Positions 34,452-43,888 of a stretch of DNA of 64,000 nt are shown piece after piece. Position numbers and translations under genes: made by a program. Under the pieces are notes generated by a model. It had not been told where the DNA came from. It saw only the letters and a program-made list of their open reading frames with translations, and made no database searches. The stretch is taken from NCBI RefSeq assembly GCF_001718195.1, contig NZ_MCNV01000001.1, forward strand, positions 62,001-126,000. Direction: 5' to 3'. Within the stretch, counting starts at the first letter, position 1; each line of letters opens with the position of its first letter. Origin of the DNA: Paraburkholderia nodosa (lineage in GTDB: Bacteria; Pseudomonadota; Gammaproteobacteria; Burkholderiales; Burkholderiaceae).

Positions 34452-34539
34452 TGGTGGGCCGGGTGGGGTTCGAACCCACGACGTCCTTTCGGAGGCGGAT
34501 TATGAGTCCGCTGCCTGCAACCAACACGGCGTCCGGCCC
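34452..34539 (-). tRNA. tRNA with CAU anticodon and long variable region
   Basis: The minus strand folds into an 88-nt cloverleaf with encoded CCA. The acceptor stem is GGGCCGG/CCGGCCC. The D stem is GCC/GGC, the anticodon stem GCGGA/TCCGC with loop CTCATAA, and the T arm GTGGG-TTCGAAC-CCCAC; all stems are perfect. The loop CTCATAA is that of tRNA-Met and of the lysidine-modified tRNA-Ile2, so the identity is Met or Ile. Two things are odd: a 15-nt variable region with its own TCC-GAAA-GGA hairpin, as in class II tRNAs, and A at position 8 in place of the near-universal U. The tRNA ends 130 bp from the integrase remnant. Confidence 0.85.
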
Positions 34540-34544
34540 ACGAA

Positions 34545-34559
34545 GCTACGAAGCGTAGC
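34545..34559 (-). other. Small hairpin in the tRNA 5' leader
   Basis: GCTACG and CGTAGC pair around a three-base loop, directly before the tRNA 5' end. It may guide processing of the precursor, or be a leftover of terminator sequence. Confidence 0.3.
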
Positions 34560-34592
34560 GACAAACGAAACAACGATGACGTGTCAACAAAA

Positions 34593-34620
34593 AAGCCCGG
34601 TCTACCCAAAGGCCGGGCTT
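34593..34620 (-). terminator. rpoD intrinsic terminator
   Basis: AAGCCCGG and CCGGGCTT pair across a 12-base loop and are followed on the minus strand by a T-run, 86 bp after the rpoD stop. It separates rpoD from the tRNA gene. Confidence 0.8.
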
Positions 34621-34705
34621 TTCGACGACAGGCCGACATACTACACGAAAGCGGGTCGGCCTGGCCATCTTGCACATGACTTCTGTGCATTAAAACCAAC
34701 CAATC

Positions 34706-37120
34706 TCAATTCCCTTCAAGGAACGACTTGAGCTTGTCCGAACGGCTCGGGTGGCGCAGCTTGCGCAGCGCCTTCGCTTCGATCTGGCGAATGCGCTCGC
34801 GCGTCACGTCGAACTGCTTGCCCACTTCTTCGAGCGTGTGATCGGTGCTCATTTCGATGCCGAAGCGCATGCGCAGCACCTTCGCCTCGCGCGGCGTAAG
34901 CGAGTCGAGCACGTCCTTCACGACATCGCGCATCGAGGCATGCAGCGCGGCGTCGGCAGGCGCCACCGTGTTGTTGTCCTCGATGAAGTCGCCCAGATGC
35001 GAATCGTCGTCGTCGCCGATCGGCGTTTCCATGGAAATCGGCTCCTTCGCGATCTTCATGATCTTGCGGATCTTGTCCTCCGGCATTTCCATCTTCTCGG
35101 CGAGCGTTGCCGGATCCGGCTCGAGACCGGTTTCCTGCAGGATCTGCCGCGAAATGCGGTTCATCTTGTTGATCGTTTCGATCATGTGAACCGGAATGCG
35201 GATCGTGCGCGCCTGGTCCGCGATCGAGCGCGTGATGGCCTGACGGATCCACCACGTCGCGTAGGTCGAGAACTTGTAGCCGCGACGATATTCGAACTTG
35301 TCCACCGCCTTCATCAGGCCGATGTTGCCTTCCTGGATCAGGTCGAGGAACTGCAGGCCACGGTTCGTGTACTTCTTCGCAATCGAGATCACGAGACGCA
35401 GGTTCGCCTCGGTCATCTCGCGCTTCGCCTGGCGCGCCTTGAGTTCGCCGGCCGCCATCTGGCGGTTGGTTTCCTTCAGGTCCTTGAGCGGCAGCACCAC
35501 GCGCGCCTGCAGATCGAGCAGGCGCTGCTGCTGTTCGCGGATGGCCGGAATGTTGCGCGAAAGGATGCCGCTATACGCATGGCTCTCGCCGACGATCTTC
35601 TCCGACCACTCGAGGTCGGTTTCATTGCCCGGGAAACGCGCGATGAACTCCGAGCGCGGCATGCCGCACTTGTCCACGACCGTGTGAAGAATCTGGCGTT
35701 CGACCTGGCGCACTTCGTCCACCTGCGCACGCAGCGTGTCGCACAGACGCTCGACGGTACGCGCCGTGAAGCGGATCGACATCAGCTCGTTCTGGATGGT
35801 TTCCTGCGCCTTGAGGTAGGACTTCGACTTGTAGCCTTCCTTCTCGAACGCGCGACGCATCTTGTCGAACCATTCGCTGATGAGCGCGAACTTTTCGAGC
35901 GAGGCACGCTTGAGGGCTTCGAGCTGCGCCGCGTTGGCCGTCGCCTGCGCTGCGCCGTCGTCCTCTTCCTCCTCCTCTTCTTCTTCCTCTTCGGCTTCTT
36001 CCTCTTCGTCCTCGTTTTCGATCTCTTCCGCTTCCTTCGCGTTGAAGCCGTCGGTGTCTTCGGCGTTCGGATCGATCAGGCCGTCGACGAGCTCGTCCAC
36101 GCGAATCTCGTCGTTCGCCACGCGCTCGGCCATGGCGAGGATGTCGGCAATGGTGGTCGGGCAGGCGGAGATCGCCATGACCATGTGCTTGAGGCCGTCT
36201 TCAATGCGCTTGGCGATCTCGATTTCGCCCTCGCGCGTGAGGAGCTCGACCGTGCCCATTTCGCGCATGTACATACGCACCGGGTCGGTCGTGCGGCCAA
36301 ATTCGGAGTCGACGGTGGAAAGCGCGACTTCCGCTTCCTCTTCCACTTCGTCGTCCGAAGAAGCGTTGGGCGCGTTGTCGTTGAGCAGCAGCGTTTCGGC
36401 GTCGGGGGCCTGCTCGTAGACGGCCACGCCCATGTCGTTGAACGTGCTGATGATGCCTTCGATCGCCTCGGTTTCCGTGAAGTTGTCCGGGAGGTGATCG
36501 TTGATTTCCGCATAGGTGAGGAAGCCGCGTTCCTTGCCGAGCTTGATGAGCGCACGCAGCTTCGTGCGGCGCTCCTCGAGCTCCTCGACGGTGCCGGGCT
36601 GCGACGACGCGAACGCGTCTTTCAGCAGCGCCTTCTCTTTCGCTCGCCGGTCGCGCGCACGGGTGGTCTTTTCGACCTTGCCCGCGGCGGGGGTGCTGTC
36701 TTCGCTCTGGTTTGCGTCGTCATCGACGGGTACTTCATTCAGCTTTTTCGTCATGGAGTTCGCCGTACCGGCTAGTGTCTCGACTCGCGGCTGCTGGACA
36801 ACAGCCTCTTGAACCGTGGATGCTTGAGCCTCGCGCTCTGCCGCATCGTCCTCGACGGCAGGCACTTCCCTTGCACTTCTCGAACCGGACCGCTTCGTTG
36901 CCGGCTGCGTAGCGGCTTTCGCCGCACGGACAGGCGCTGCTCGCGCAGCCGAAACAGTCATCGACCTCTTCCGGGTAGCCGGTTCAGAACGGTTGGTGGA
37001 CCCACTGCCCGACGACCGGGCGGAAGAACTGGCAACTGTGGCCGTTGTGACCTTGCTGGTCGGCTCCGTCGAGCCCTTGCCTGTTGCCTTTTTTCCGCCT
37101 GTAGTCTTTGCCATTGCCAT
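34706..37120 (-). CDS. rpoD: RNA polymerase sigma-70 factor RpoD
   Basis: The primary sigma factor, about 804 residues from ATG 37120 (ATG 37114 is also possible; the AAGGGG site serves either). Region 1.1 (about 195-265) follows a long basic N-terminal extension rich in Ala, Lys and Ser. Region 1.2 includes [22 protein letters not shown] run of Glu/Asp near residues 370-395 ([18 protein letters not shown]) lies in the non-conserved region. Region 2 has the core and -10 recognition motifs [21 protein letters not shown]. Region 4 ends with [21 protein letters not shown], the -35 recognition helix. Fourth gene of the rpsU-yqeY-dnaG-rpoD operon; a weak hairpin lies in the gap after dnaG near 37218-37244. 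Confidence 0.98.
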   Translation of the reverse strand: MAMAKTTGGKKATGKGSTEPTSKVTTATVASSSARSSGSGSTNRSEPATRKRSMTVSAARAAPVRAAKAATQPATKRSGSRSAREVPAVEDDAAEREAQASTVQEAVVQQPRVETLAGTANSMTKKLNEVPVDDDANQSEDSTPAAGKVEKTTRARDRRAKEKALLKDAFASSQPGTVEELEERRTKLRALIKLGKERGFLTYAEINDHLPDNFTETEAIEGIISTFNDMGVAVYEQAPDAETLLLNDNAPNASSDDEVEEEAEVALSTVDSEFGRTTDPVRMYMREMGTVELLTREGEIEIAKRIEDGLKHMVMAISACPTTIADILAMAERVANDEIRVDELVDGLIDPNAEDTDGFNAKEAEEIENEDEEEEAEEEEEEEEEEDDGAAQATANAAQLEALKRASLEKFALISEWFDKMRRAFEKEGYKSKSYLKAQETIQNELMSIRFTARTVERLCDTLRAQVDEVRQVERQILHTVVDKCGMPRSEFIARFPGNETDLEWSEKIVGESHAYSGILSRNIPAIREQQQRLLDLQARVVLPLKDLKETNRQMAAGELKARQAKREMTEANLRLVISIAKKYTNRGLQFLDLIQEGNIGLMKAVDKFEYRRGYKFSTYATWWIRQAITRSIADQARTIRIPVHMIETINKMNRISRQILQETGLEPDPATLAEKMEMPEDKIRKIMKIAKEPISMETPIGDDDDSHLGDFIEDNNTVAPADAALHASMRDVVKDVLDSLTPREAKVLRMRFGIEMSTDHTLEEVGKQFDVTRERIRQIEAKALRKLRHPSRSDKLKSFLEGN

Positions 37121-37256
37121 TCCGCCCCTTGCTGGAAAACTGGACATTCACGGATTACCCCAACCCATTATGCCCACCCGGAAAAAACAAAAACAAACCG
37201 CTGAAAACCTGTTATTTTAGCACGCAGGGCAATAATCCCCCTGTGCGGTCCTTCCC

Positions 37257-39137
37257 TTACAAACCGAGCTGACGTTTCATGTCAGCCCGCGTCTGATTCA
37301 GTGACATCAATTCGGCAAGTTCCTCAGGCGTATGTCGCGACTGCCGCGAAAGCGCGTCCAGGCGATCGCAACAGGCGTCGTACCGCATTTTCAGGATTGC
37401 CGCCGTCAATTCTTCGCTCACGAGCCGCTCCTGCTCGCGGCGCTCCTCCACTGCAGCGCCATCTTCCGGATTTTTCATCAGCAAATCCCGAACGTTTTCA
37501 TCATAGTCCAGAATTTCGCGAAAAATCTCCTCGAAGGTTGGAGCATTGGCCCCATTTCTCAGCAGGTCCGAAAGGAGCTGAAATTCCGCCGACTCGCCCA
37601 GCGCCCGCGCGTGAGTGGTTACTTCCTCGAACAGCTCGCCGTGGCGCGTCAGTCCGATCAACGCCTTTTCGGCCTCTTCCTCCAGTTGCAGCACGATGCG
37701 CGGGTGCATCACGAGGTTGCGCAGCGCCTTGCGCTCGATCCCGGTCACGAGGTGCCGGTCCTTGCGTGCGGGCGCCTGGCGCGCCGCCCGGGCAATGCGC
37801 GCGTCGACTTCGCACAGCGCCGCCACTTCTTCGAACGGCACGTCGAGGCGGTCCGCGAACATGTGCATGATCTGCGCCCGCAGGGCGTTCGCCGGCAGCT
37901 GCTGCAGCAGCGGCTTCGCGTCGAACAGCGCCCGGGCGCGCCCTTCCGGCTGGTCCAGTTCCTTGTCCGCCAGCACCTCGTTGAGCATGAACTGGGACAG
38001 CGGCATGGCCCGCTCGACCTGCTCCGAGAACGCCTCGGTGCCGAATTCGCGCACGTAGCTGTCCGGGTCGTGCTCCTGGGGCAGGAACAGGAAGCGGATC
38101 GTGCGATTGTCGGCCGCGTGCGGCAGGCAAGCGTCGAGCGCACGGCGCGCCGCGCGGCGGCCCGCCGAGTCGCCGTCGAAGCTGAAAATCACCGTGTCGG
38201 TCTGACGCATGAGCTTCTGCACGTGGATCGGCGTGCACGCGGTGCCAAGCGTCGCCACGGCATTCTGGAAACCCAGCTGAGCGAGCGCGACGACATCCAT
38301 ATACCCCTCGACCACCAGAACGTAGCGCTGTTCCCGGATCGCGAGGCGGGCCTCGAACAACCCGTACAGTTCGCTGCCCTTGTTAAATAGCGGCGTTTCC
38401 GGGGAATTCAAATATTTGGGCTCGCCGCCATCCAGCACACGGCCGCCAAAGCCGATGACCTGACCCTTCACGTTGCGGATCGGGAACATCACGCGGTCGC
38501 GGAAACGGTCGTAGCGGCGCGACTGGCCTTGCGCGTCCTGCTTTTCGCTGACGATGACGAGACCCGCCTCGACCAGCGCATCGTCGCGATAGTTGGTAAA
38601 CGCAGATTCGAGGTTCTGCCATCCATCGGGCGCGTAGCCGAGGCCGAAGCGCGCGGCGATTTCGCCGGTGAGGCCGCGCTTCTTGAGGTACTGGATGGCG
38701 TTGGTCGCGCTGCGCAGCTGCTTGCGGTAGTAGTCGCAGGCAGTCTGCATGACGTCGGAAAGCGCGGTGGTGACGGCCTTCGAGGCTGCCGGAGCATAGC
38801 CGCCCGCCGCGCCAGCCCCACCGCCGCCGCCACGCATGGGCGAAGGCTCTTGCGGCACGGTCAGGCCGACCGACTGGGCGAGTTGCTCGACGGCTTCAGG
38901 GAACGTCAGTCCCGCGTGCTCCATGAGGAAGCCGATGGCGGTGCCGTGCGCGCCACATCCGAAGCAGTGATAAAACTGCTTGGTTGGACTAACCGTGAAC
39001 GAAGGGCTCTTCTCGTTGTGGAACGGACACAAGCCCATGAAGTTCGCGCCGCCCTTCTTGAGCTGCACGTAGCGACCCACCACGTCGACAATATCGACGC
39101 GGTTCAGCAGGTCTTGCAGGAACGAATGCGGAATCAT
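37257..39137 (-). CDS. dnaG: DNA primase DnaG
   Basis: 626 residues. The N-terminal CHC2 zinc finger is CPFHNEKSPSFTVSPTKQFYHCFGC (His and three Cys visible). The TOPRIM catalytic core carries VVEGYMDVVALAQLG, with its Glu, and FSFDGDSAGRRAARRAL, with the Asp pair. A glycine-rich linker (GGGGGAGAAGG) near residue 105 separates the finger from the core. A C-terminal helical domain that binds the replicative helicase follows. It synthesises RNA primers at the replication fork. It lies downstream of yqeY and 136 bp upstream of rpoD in the macromolecular synthesis operon. Confidence 0.98.
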   Translation of the reverse strand: MIPHSFLQDLLNRVDIVDVVGRYVQLKKGGANFMGLCPFHNEKSPSFTVSPTKQFYHCFGCGAHGTAIGFLMEHAGLTFPEAVEQLAQSVGLTVPQEPSPMRGGGGGAGAAGGYAPAASKAVTTALSDVMQTACDYYRKQLRSATNAIQYLKKRGLTGEIAARFGLGYAPDGWQNLESAFTNYRDDALVEAGLVIVSEKQDAQGQSRRYDRFRDRVMFPIRNVKGQVIGFGGRVLDGGEPKYLNSPETPLFNKGSELYGLFEARLAIREQRYVLVVEGYMDVVALAQLGFQNAVATLGTACTPIHVQKLMRQTDTVIFSFDGDSAGRRAARRALDACLPHAADNRTIRFLFLPQEHDPDSYVREFGTEAFSEQVERAMPLSQFMLNEVLADKELDQPEGRARALFDAKPLLQQLPANALRAQIMHMFADRLDVPFEEVAALCEVDARIARAARQAPARKDRHLVTGIERKALRNLVMHPRIVLQLEEEAEKALIGLTRHGELFEEVTTHARALGESAEFQLLSDLLRNGANAPTFEEIFREILDYDENVRDLLMKNPEDGAAVEERREQERLVSEELTAAILKMRYDACCDRLDALSRQSRHTPEELAELMSLNQTRADMKRQLGL

Positions 39138-39269
39138 CGAAGCGAGCGCGCTTGGGCAGCCGGGGCTCGCGCGGCCCTATACGTGACATACGCGCGGCAT
39201 ACGCGTGACGTACGGGCCTCGCGGCGTCGCCCTTGGGCCGGGCCGGCGCCGCGTGCGAGCCGGTTGCGC

Positions 39270-39716
39270 TTACTTCGAGAGCGCGGCTTTGACGAGCCCG
39301 GAAACGGCCGTCATGTCGGCGCGCCCGGCCAGCTTCGGCTTGAGCACACCCATCACCTTGCCCATGTCCTGCGGGCCGGCTGCGCCCACCTGGGCGACGG
39401 CGGCCTGCACTTCGGCGGCGATCTCGGCGTCCGAGAGCTGCGCGGGCATGTAGGCGGTCAGGACGACCAGCTCGGCGGCTTCCTTCTCGACGAGATCGGT
39501 GCGGCCCGCGGCCTCGAACTGGCTGATCGAGTCCTTGCGCTGCTTGATCATCTTGTCGATGACGGCCGTGATGCCCGCGTCGTCGAGCGTCACGCGATCG
39601 TCGACTTCACGTTGCTTGATAGCGGCGAGCAGCAGACGAATCGTGGCGAGGCGCTCGCTTTCGCGCGCGCGCATCGCGGTTTTCATGTCGTCGTTGATCT
39701 GGTCTTTGAGACTCAT
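39270..39716 (-). CDS. yqeY: YqeY/GatB-domain protein
   Basis: 148 residues. The family opening MSLKDQINDDMKTAMRARESERLATIRLLLAAIKQ is intact, as is the middle IDKMIKQRKDSISQFEAAGR and the C-terminal GAAGPQDMGKVMGVLKPKLAGRADMTAVS, the part shared with the tail of GatB/GatE. It is thought to interact with tRNA or amidotransferase-like systems; its role is not settled. It sits between rpsU and dnaG as in most beta-proteobacteria. Confidence 0.95.
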   Translation of the reverse strand: MSLKDQINDDMKTAMRARESERLATIRLLLAAIKQREVDDRVTLDDAGITAVIDKMIKQRKDSISQFEAAGRTDLVEKEAAELVVLTAYMPAQLSDAEIAAEVQAAVAQVGAAGPQDMGKVMGVLKPKLAGRADMTAVSGLVKAALSK

Positions 39717-39754
39717 CACTCACCTGAAATACGTTGGGGTTGCTGGAATGCAAA

Positions 39755-39784
39755 AACCCGCCTGGAAACGCTTCCAGGCGGGTT
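39755..39784 (-). terminator. Intrinsic terminator between rpsU and yqeY
   Basis: AACCCGCCTGGAA and TTCCAGGCGGGTT form a 13-bp perfect stem with a four-base loop, and the minus strand continues with a T-run. It should end or reduce rpsU transcription and so let S21 be made in excess over the yqeY-dnaG-rpoD products. Confidence 0.82.
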
Positions 39785-39941
39785 GGCGCAAATTCGACAT
39801 GGTTGCGACCACACCAGAGGACAGCGGCGGCCGCGTTGCGCGATGAAACCAGAGACCGCGGACCGGCTGTCCACGTCGCCGTGACATTGATGCGAGGCCC
39901 ACGCTGGAACTGCGCGGCCACGCGTCACGGCTACGCCGGAA

Positions 39942-40154
39942 TCAGTACAGCTTTTTCGGCAACATCTGGCTGCGCAGACGCTTGAAGTGGCGCTTCACCG
40001 CCGCCGCCTTCTTGCGCTTGCGTTCAGCCGTAGGCTTCTCGTAGAACTCGCGCGCGCGAAGCTCGGTCAAGAGACCGTTCTTCTCGATCGTGCGCTTGAA
40101 GCGGCGCATGGCAACTTCAAAGGGTTCGTTTTCTTTTACGCGGATGGTCGTCAT
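39942..40154 (-). CDS. rpsU: 30S ribosomal protein bS21
   Basis: A 70-residue basic protein, starting [22 protein letters not shown]. The remainder ([20 protein letters not shown], then [20 protein letters not shown]) is the standard bS21 sequence. It joins the small ribosomal subunit late and helps initiation by base-pairing of mRNA with 16S rRNA. First gene of the macromolecular synthesis operon. Confidence 0.98.
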   Translation of the reverse strand: MTTIRVKENEPFEVAMRRFKRTIEKNGLLTELRAREFYEKPTAERKRKKAAAVKRHFKRLRSQMLPKKLY

Positions 40155-40187
40155 TTTCCAATAACGGATCGGGGGTAAAGAAAATTG

Positions 40188-40196
40188 AGTATAGCA
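40188..40196 (-). promoter_or_regulatory. Extended -10 promoter of rpsU
   Basis: TGCTATACT on the minus strand, with the TGn extension, lies 34 bp before the rpsU start. No good -35 hexamer stands 17 bp upstream, as allowed for extended -10 promoters. Confidence 0.65.
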
Positions 40197-40299
40197 GTTC
40201 CGGGTTTGGGCATCGCGTGCCGGTTTGGGGGGAAACCCCAATTCCGGCAGCCGGCCCGATCGCCCCCGGAGCCTTCCCCGGCGGGGCTGCGCAGCATCA

Positions 40300-41307
40300 T
40301 CAGGCAGCGCCCGGCCCGACCAGCAGCAACGGCACATGCGTGATCTCGATGGCGCGCTGAGTGACGCTGCCAAGCAGCCAGCGCGCGACGCCACGCCGGC
40401 CCTGCGTGCCGAGCGCGACGAGATCGGCTTGCCAATCCTGCGCGTCGCGCAAAACGGTGTGGGCGATGTCATCGCGCATGCGCCCGGTGGCGACCAGCGC
40501 CGTTTCGTAAGCACGTCCTGACACGTCGAGCTGCGTGTGTGCGCTGGCCAGCGCCTTGCGCCCGAGGTCGGCAAGCGCATCTTCCAGCACCGAGCCCGGC
40601 ACCGGGTCGCCGGCCACGCTGCTGCGGTCCACGACATAAACCGCGCGCAAGGTGGTTTGCGGTTCGGCCAGCCGCAGCGCTGCGTCGATCGCCTGCGCCG
40701 AGGCCGGACTCCCGTCCGTCGCCAGCAGGATGCGGGCGAGTGGCGCGTGACCGTTCGCTTCCTCGTACTCCACGGGCACGACCAGCAGCGGACAGGGCGC
40801 GCAAACCGCGAGCGCGCCCGAAACCGAACCGTCGACCCAGCGCTTCATGCGCCCCTGGTGCCGCGTGCCGACCACCAGCATGTCGGCCTCCCAGTCACGC
40901 GCCGCGTCGGCGAGCGCAGGCACGACAGTGCCTGCTTCGCCGGAAAGACCGACCACCTGCCCTTCGACCAGCGCGACCTGGCCGTTGAACGCCGACATCG
41001 CGTGCTCGAGCGTACGCTCGGCGGCGTGGAGAGAATCGCCGCGCGCCGCGTTGAGCGCGCCCGTCATCCACGCATCGCCCGCGCTGTACGCGCCGCCCGC
41101 ATTCCACGCGCCCGGCTGTTCGGCTGCGCAGACGATACGCACCCGGGCGTCGCGCGGCACCACGCGCGACGCGAAACGCAGTGCCTGCGTCGATGCCTTC
41201 GAATCGTCCACGGCAATCATGATTCGCCGCAGTGGCCCGCGCATTTGCCCGCTGTGCTGCTGTTCCTCTCGATTCACGTTTCGTACCTTTTCCTCGTGGT
41301 CAGGCAT
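40300..41307 (-). CDS. Universal stress protein with two UspA domains
   Basis: 335 residues made of two tandem Usp domains. Domain 1 begins [20 protein letters not shown] and has the ATP-binding loop [20 protein letters not shown]. Domain 2 begins [21 protein letters not shown] and has [21 protein letters not shown]. Both loops fit the ATP-binding G-2x-G-9x-G(S/T) pattern. It is a cytoplasmic stress-linked nucleotide-binding protein; the cellular target is not known. The start is uncertain by up to 25 residues, since the first domain begins only near residue 28. It is alone between the rpsU operon and the flavoprotein gene. Confidence 0.93.
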   Translation of the reverse strand: MPDHEEKVRNVNREEQQHSGQMRGPLRRIMIAVDDSKASTQALRFASRVVPRDARVRIVCAAEQPGAWNAGGAYSAGDAWMTGALNAARGDSLHAAERTLEHAMSAFNGQVALVEGQVVGLSGEAGTVVPALADAARDWEADMLVVGTRHQGRMKRWVDGSVSGALAVCAPCPLLVVPVEYEEANGHAPLARILLATDGSPASAQAIDAALRLAEPQTTLRAVYVVDRSSVAGDPVPGSVLEDALADLGRKALASAHTQLDVSGRAYETALVATGRMRDDIAHTVLRDAQDWQADLVALGTQGRRGVARWLLGSVTQRAIEITHVPLLLVGPGAA

Positions 41308-41388
41308 TCAAGCGTGAACCTCGGGCGCCCAGCCAACAATGACAGGGGTCAACCGCGAGAGATTCGGCAGTGCGTATCGGTCAGGAAA

Positions 41389-42609
41389 TCAGCCCGCGCC
41401 CAGTGAATATTCGGCGGCAGCCTCGCCGGCCGCGACGCCCGAGGCCCACGCCCACTGGAAGTTGTAGCCGCCAAGCCAGCCCGTCACGTCCACGGCTTCG
41501 CCTATGAAATAGAGGCCAGGCACGCGCTGGCTCATCATCGTCGCCGAGGAAAGCTCGCGTGTGTCCACGCCGCCGCGCGTGACTTCGGCCTTCTTGTAGC
41601 CTTCGGTACCCGTGGGAGTAAGCGTCCACTGGGCCAGCCCCTCGCCGATCTTGCGCAGCGTTTTATCGGGCAGATCGGCAATACGCGCGTCGGCCTTCAC
41701 CTGATGCGCCTCCAGCCATACATGCGCGAGGCGTGCCGGCACCCACTCGGCGAGCAGGTTGCCGATCTGACGTTTCGTCGCGCCCTTGGCGTCGATCAGC
41801 GCCGCCGCCGGATCGTGCTCGGGCAGCAGGTTCACGCGGATCGGCTGGCCGGGCTGCCAGAAGCTCGAAATCTGCAGGACGCCGGGGCCGGAAAGGCCGC
41901 GATGCGTGAAGAGCAGGTCTTCGTCGAACGCGCCCCCGGTCCTGCGCTCGCCGGTCGCCACGTGGACTTCGAGCGATACGCCCGCGAGCGGCACATAGGG
42001 CGCCCACTCGTCCTGCGCGAACGTGAGCGGCACGAGCGCCGGACGCGTGTCGATGAGCTTGTGGCCGAACTGCTTCGCGACGCGATAGGCGAAGTCGGTT
42101 GCGCCGATCTTCGGGATCGACAGGCCGCCCGTCGCAATCACGAGCGCTTTCGCGCGTATCTCGCCCTGCGGCGTGCCGAGCGTGAAGCCCGCGCCGTCGG
42201 CGTGGCTCACCGCTTCGACGGGCAGCGGCCGGCGCCACGCCACGTGGCCCGCGTCGCACTCGGCGCGCAGGACGTCGATGATCGCGTCGCTCGACTGGTC
42301 GCAAAAAAGCTGGCCCTTGTGCTTTTCGTGCCAGGTCACGCGATGCTGGCGCAGCAGCGCGAGGAAGTCGCGCGGCGTGTAACGCGCCAGCGCCGAACGG
42401 CAGAAATGCGGGTTGTGCGAGAGATAGTTGGCCGGGCTCGCGTGCAGGTTCGTGAAGTTGCAGCGCCCCCCGCCCGAGATGCGGATTTTTTCCGCGAGGC
42501 GCGGCGCGTGGTCGATCAGCGCCACGCGGCGGCCCTGCTGGCCCGCCACCGCCGCGCACATCATGCCGGCCGCCCCTGCGCCGATCACGGCGATGTCGAA
42601 AGATTCCAT
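41389..42609 (-). CDS. NAD(P)/FAD-dependent oxidoreductase, HI0933/BaiN family
   Basis: ATG 42609 gives 406 residues with the start directly at the Rossmann motif MESFDIAVIGAGAAGMMCAAVA. The family motif RISGGGRCNFTNL follows near residue 43. The C-terminal FAD motif is GLYFIGEAVDVTGWLGGYNFQWAWASG. YhiN/HI0933/BaiN flavoproteins are widespread; some reduce unsaturated bile acids and others are of unknown function. The convergent arrangement shows no operon partner. Its promoter region overlaps that of the divergent tsaD. Confidence 0.94.
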   Translation of the reverse strand: MESFDIAVIGAGAAGMMCAAVAGQQGRRVALIDHAPRLAEKIRISGGGRCNFTNLHASPANYLSHNPHFCRSALARYTPRDFLALLRQHRVTWHEKHKGQLFCDQSSDAIIDVLRAECDAGHVAWRRPLPVEAVSHADGAGFTLGTPQGEIRAKALVIATGGLSIPKIGATDFAYRVAKQFGHKLIDTRPALVPLTFAQDEWAPYVPLAGVSLEVHVATGERRTGGAFDEDLLFTHRGLSGPGVLQISSFWQPGQPIRVNLLPEHDPAAALIDAKGATKRQIGNLLAEWVPARLAHVWLEAHQVKADARIADLPDKTLRKIGEGLAQWTLTPTGTEGYKKAEVTRGGVDTRELSSATMMSQRVPGLYFIGEAVDVTGWLGGYNFQWAWASGVAAGEAAAEYSLGAG

Positions 42610-42690
42610 GGCGCGCATTCTACCTGCGCGGCGGCGGGGCTTGTCCGGGAGGGACACCGCTTGCCGCGCTCAACCGGCTTCGACGCGCGC

Positions 42691-42699
42691 TGCTATACT
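42691..42699 (+). promoter_or_regulatory. Extended -10 element before tsaD
   Basis: TGCTATACT, identical to the rpsU promoter element, stands 79 bp before the tsaD start codon. It probably starts the tsaD mRNA near 42706. Confidence 0.6.
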
Positions 42700-42778
42700 T
42701 TTATGTTCTGTTAATTCTTGATTTAGCGGCGGTTTTTGGCGGCTCGTGCCGCGCAATGCCGTCGCCCTGCCTCCCACC

Positions 42779-43807
42779 ATGCTCGTTCTCGGCATCGAAA
42801 GCTCCTGCGACGAAACCGGCCTCGCGCTCTACGACAGCGAGCGCGGCCTGCTCGCGCACGCGCTGCATTCGCAGATCGCCATGCACCGCGAGTACGGCGG
42901 CGTCGTGCCGGAGCTTGCCTCGCGCGACCATATCCGCCGTGCGCTGCCGCTGCTCGAAGAAGTGCTCGCGAAGAGCGGCGCGACGAAAAGCGACATCGAC
43001 GCCATCGCCTTCACGCAGGGCCCCGGCCTCGCGGGCGCGCTGCTCGTGGGCGCGAGCATCGCCAATGCGCTCGCCATGGCCTGGAATCGGCCGACCGTGG
43101 GGATTCACCACCTCGAAGGGCACCTGCTTTCGCCGCTGCTGGTCGATGCGCCGCCGCCGTTTCCGTTCGTCGCGCTGCTCGTGTCGGGCGGCCATACGCA
43201 ACTGATGCGTGTGACCGACGTGGGCGTCTACGAAACCCTCGGCGAGACGCTCGACGACGCCGCCGGCGAAGCCTTCGACAAAACGGCCAAGCTGCTCGGC
43301 CTCGGCTATCCGGGCGGCCCGGAAGTCTCGCGCCTCGCGGAGTTCGGCACGCCAGGCGCGGTCGAACTGCCGCGTCCGATGCTTCATTCGGGCGATCTCG
43401 ACTTCAGCTTCAGCGGCCTTAAAACGGCCGTGCTCACGCAGGTGAAGAAGCTCGGCACGAACATCTGCGAGCAGGGCAAGGCCGACATCGCACGCGGTTT
43501 CGTCGACGCAGCCGTCGAGGTGCTGGCCGCGAAATCGCTCGCCGCGCTCAAGCGCACGAAGATGAAGCGCCTTGTGGTGGCTGGCGGCGTGGGGGCCAAC
43601 AAGCAGTTGCGCGAGACGCTTTCGGCGGCGGCGCAAAAGCGCGGCTTCGAGGTGCATTACCCGGACCTGTCGCTGTGCACCGACAACGGCGCGATGATCG
43701 CGCTCGCGGGGGCGCTGCGCCTCGCGCGCTGGCCCGAGCAGGCCACGCGCGATTATGCGTTCACGGTAAAGCCGCGCTGGGATCTGACGTCGCTCGCGCA
43801 GCACTAA
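42779..43807 (+). CDS. tsaD: tRNA N6-adenosine threonylcarbamoyltransferase TsaD
   Basis: 342 residues from ATG 42779, which opens with [19 protein letters not shown], the conserved start of the family; the frame extends 11 codons further up but without support. The iron-binding [12 protein letters not shown] motif (H-x3-H), the nucleotide-binding [11 protein letters not shown], and the [11 protein letters not shown] and [10 protein letters not shown] segments are all present. It transfers the threonylcarbamoyl group to A37 of tRNAs reading ANN codons. It is followed by a strong terminator. Confidence 0.98.
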   Translation: MLVLGIESSCDETGLALYDSERGLLAHALHSQIAMHREYGGVVPELASRDHIRRALPLLEEVLAKSGATKSDIDAIAFTQGPGLAGALLVGASIANALAMAWNRPTVGIHHLEGHLLSPLLVDAPPPFPFVALLVSGGHTQLMRVTDVGVYETLGETLDDAAGEAFDKTAKLLGLGYPGGPEVSRLAEFGTPGAVELPRPMLHSGDLDFSFSGLKTAVLTQVKKLGTNICEQGKADIARGFVDAAVEVLAAKSLAALKRTKMKRLVVAGGVGANKQLRETLSAAAQKRGFEVHYPDLSLCTDNGAMIALAGALRLARWPEQATRDYAFTVKPRWDLTSLAQH

Positions 43808-43824
43808 TCCGTTCGCCACTGAAG

Positions 43825-43857
43825 AAGCCGCCCAAGGGCCACGCCCTTCGGCGGCTT
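43825..43857. terminator. Terminator between convergent tsaD and folE2
   Basis: Outer stem AAGCCGCC/GGCGGCTT and inner stem AAGGGC/GCCCTT with a CAC loop, followed by TTTTTTATT on the plus strand. It ends tsaD; its A-rich left side may also help end folE2. Confidence 0.85.
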
Positions 43858-43888
43858 TTTTATTGACGGTGCAACCAGGCGGCCGGCG

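Noticed and set aside
35940..36010. Repeated CTC/TTC triplets as a microsatellite
   Set aside because: They encode the conserved acidic run of RpoD and need no other explanation.
34751..36775. 674-codon plus-strand frame
   Set aside because: Antisense of rpoD; the long Phe/Leu run is only the mirror of the Glu-rich segment.
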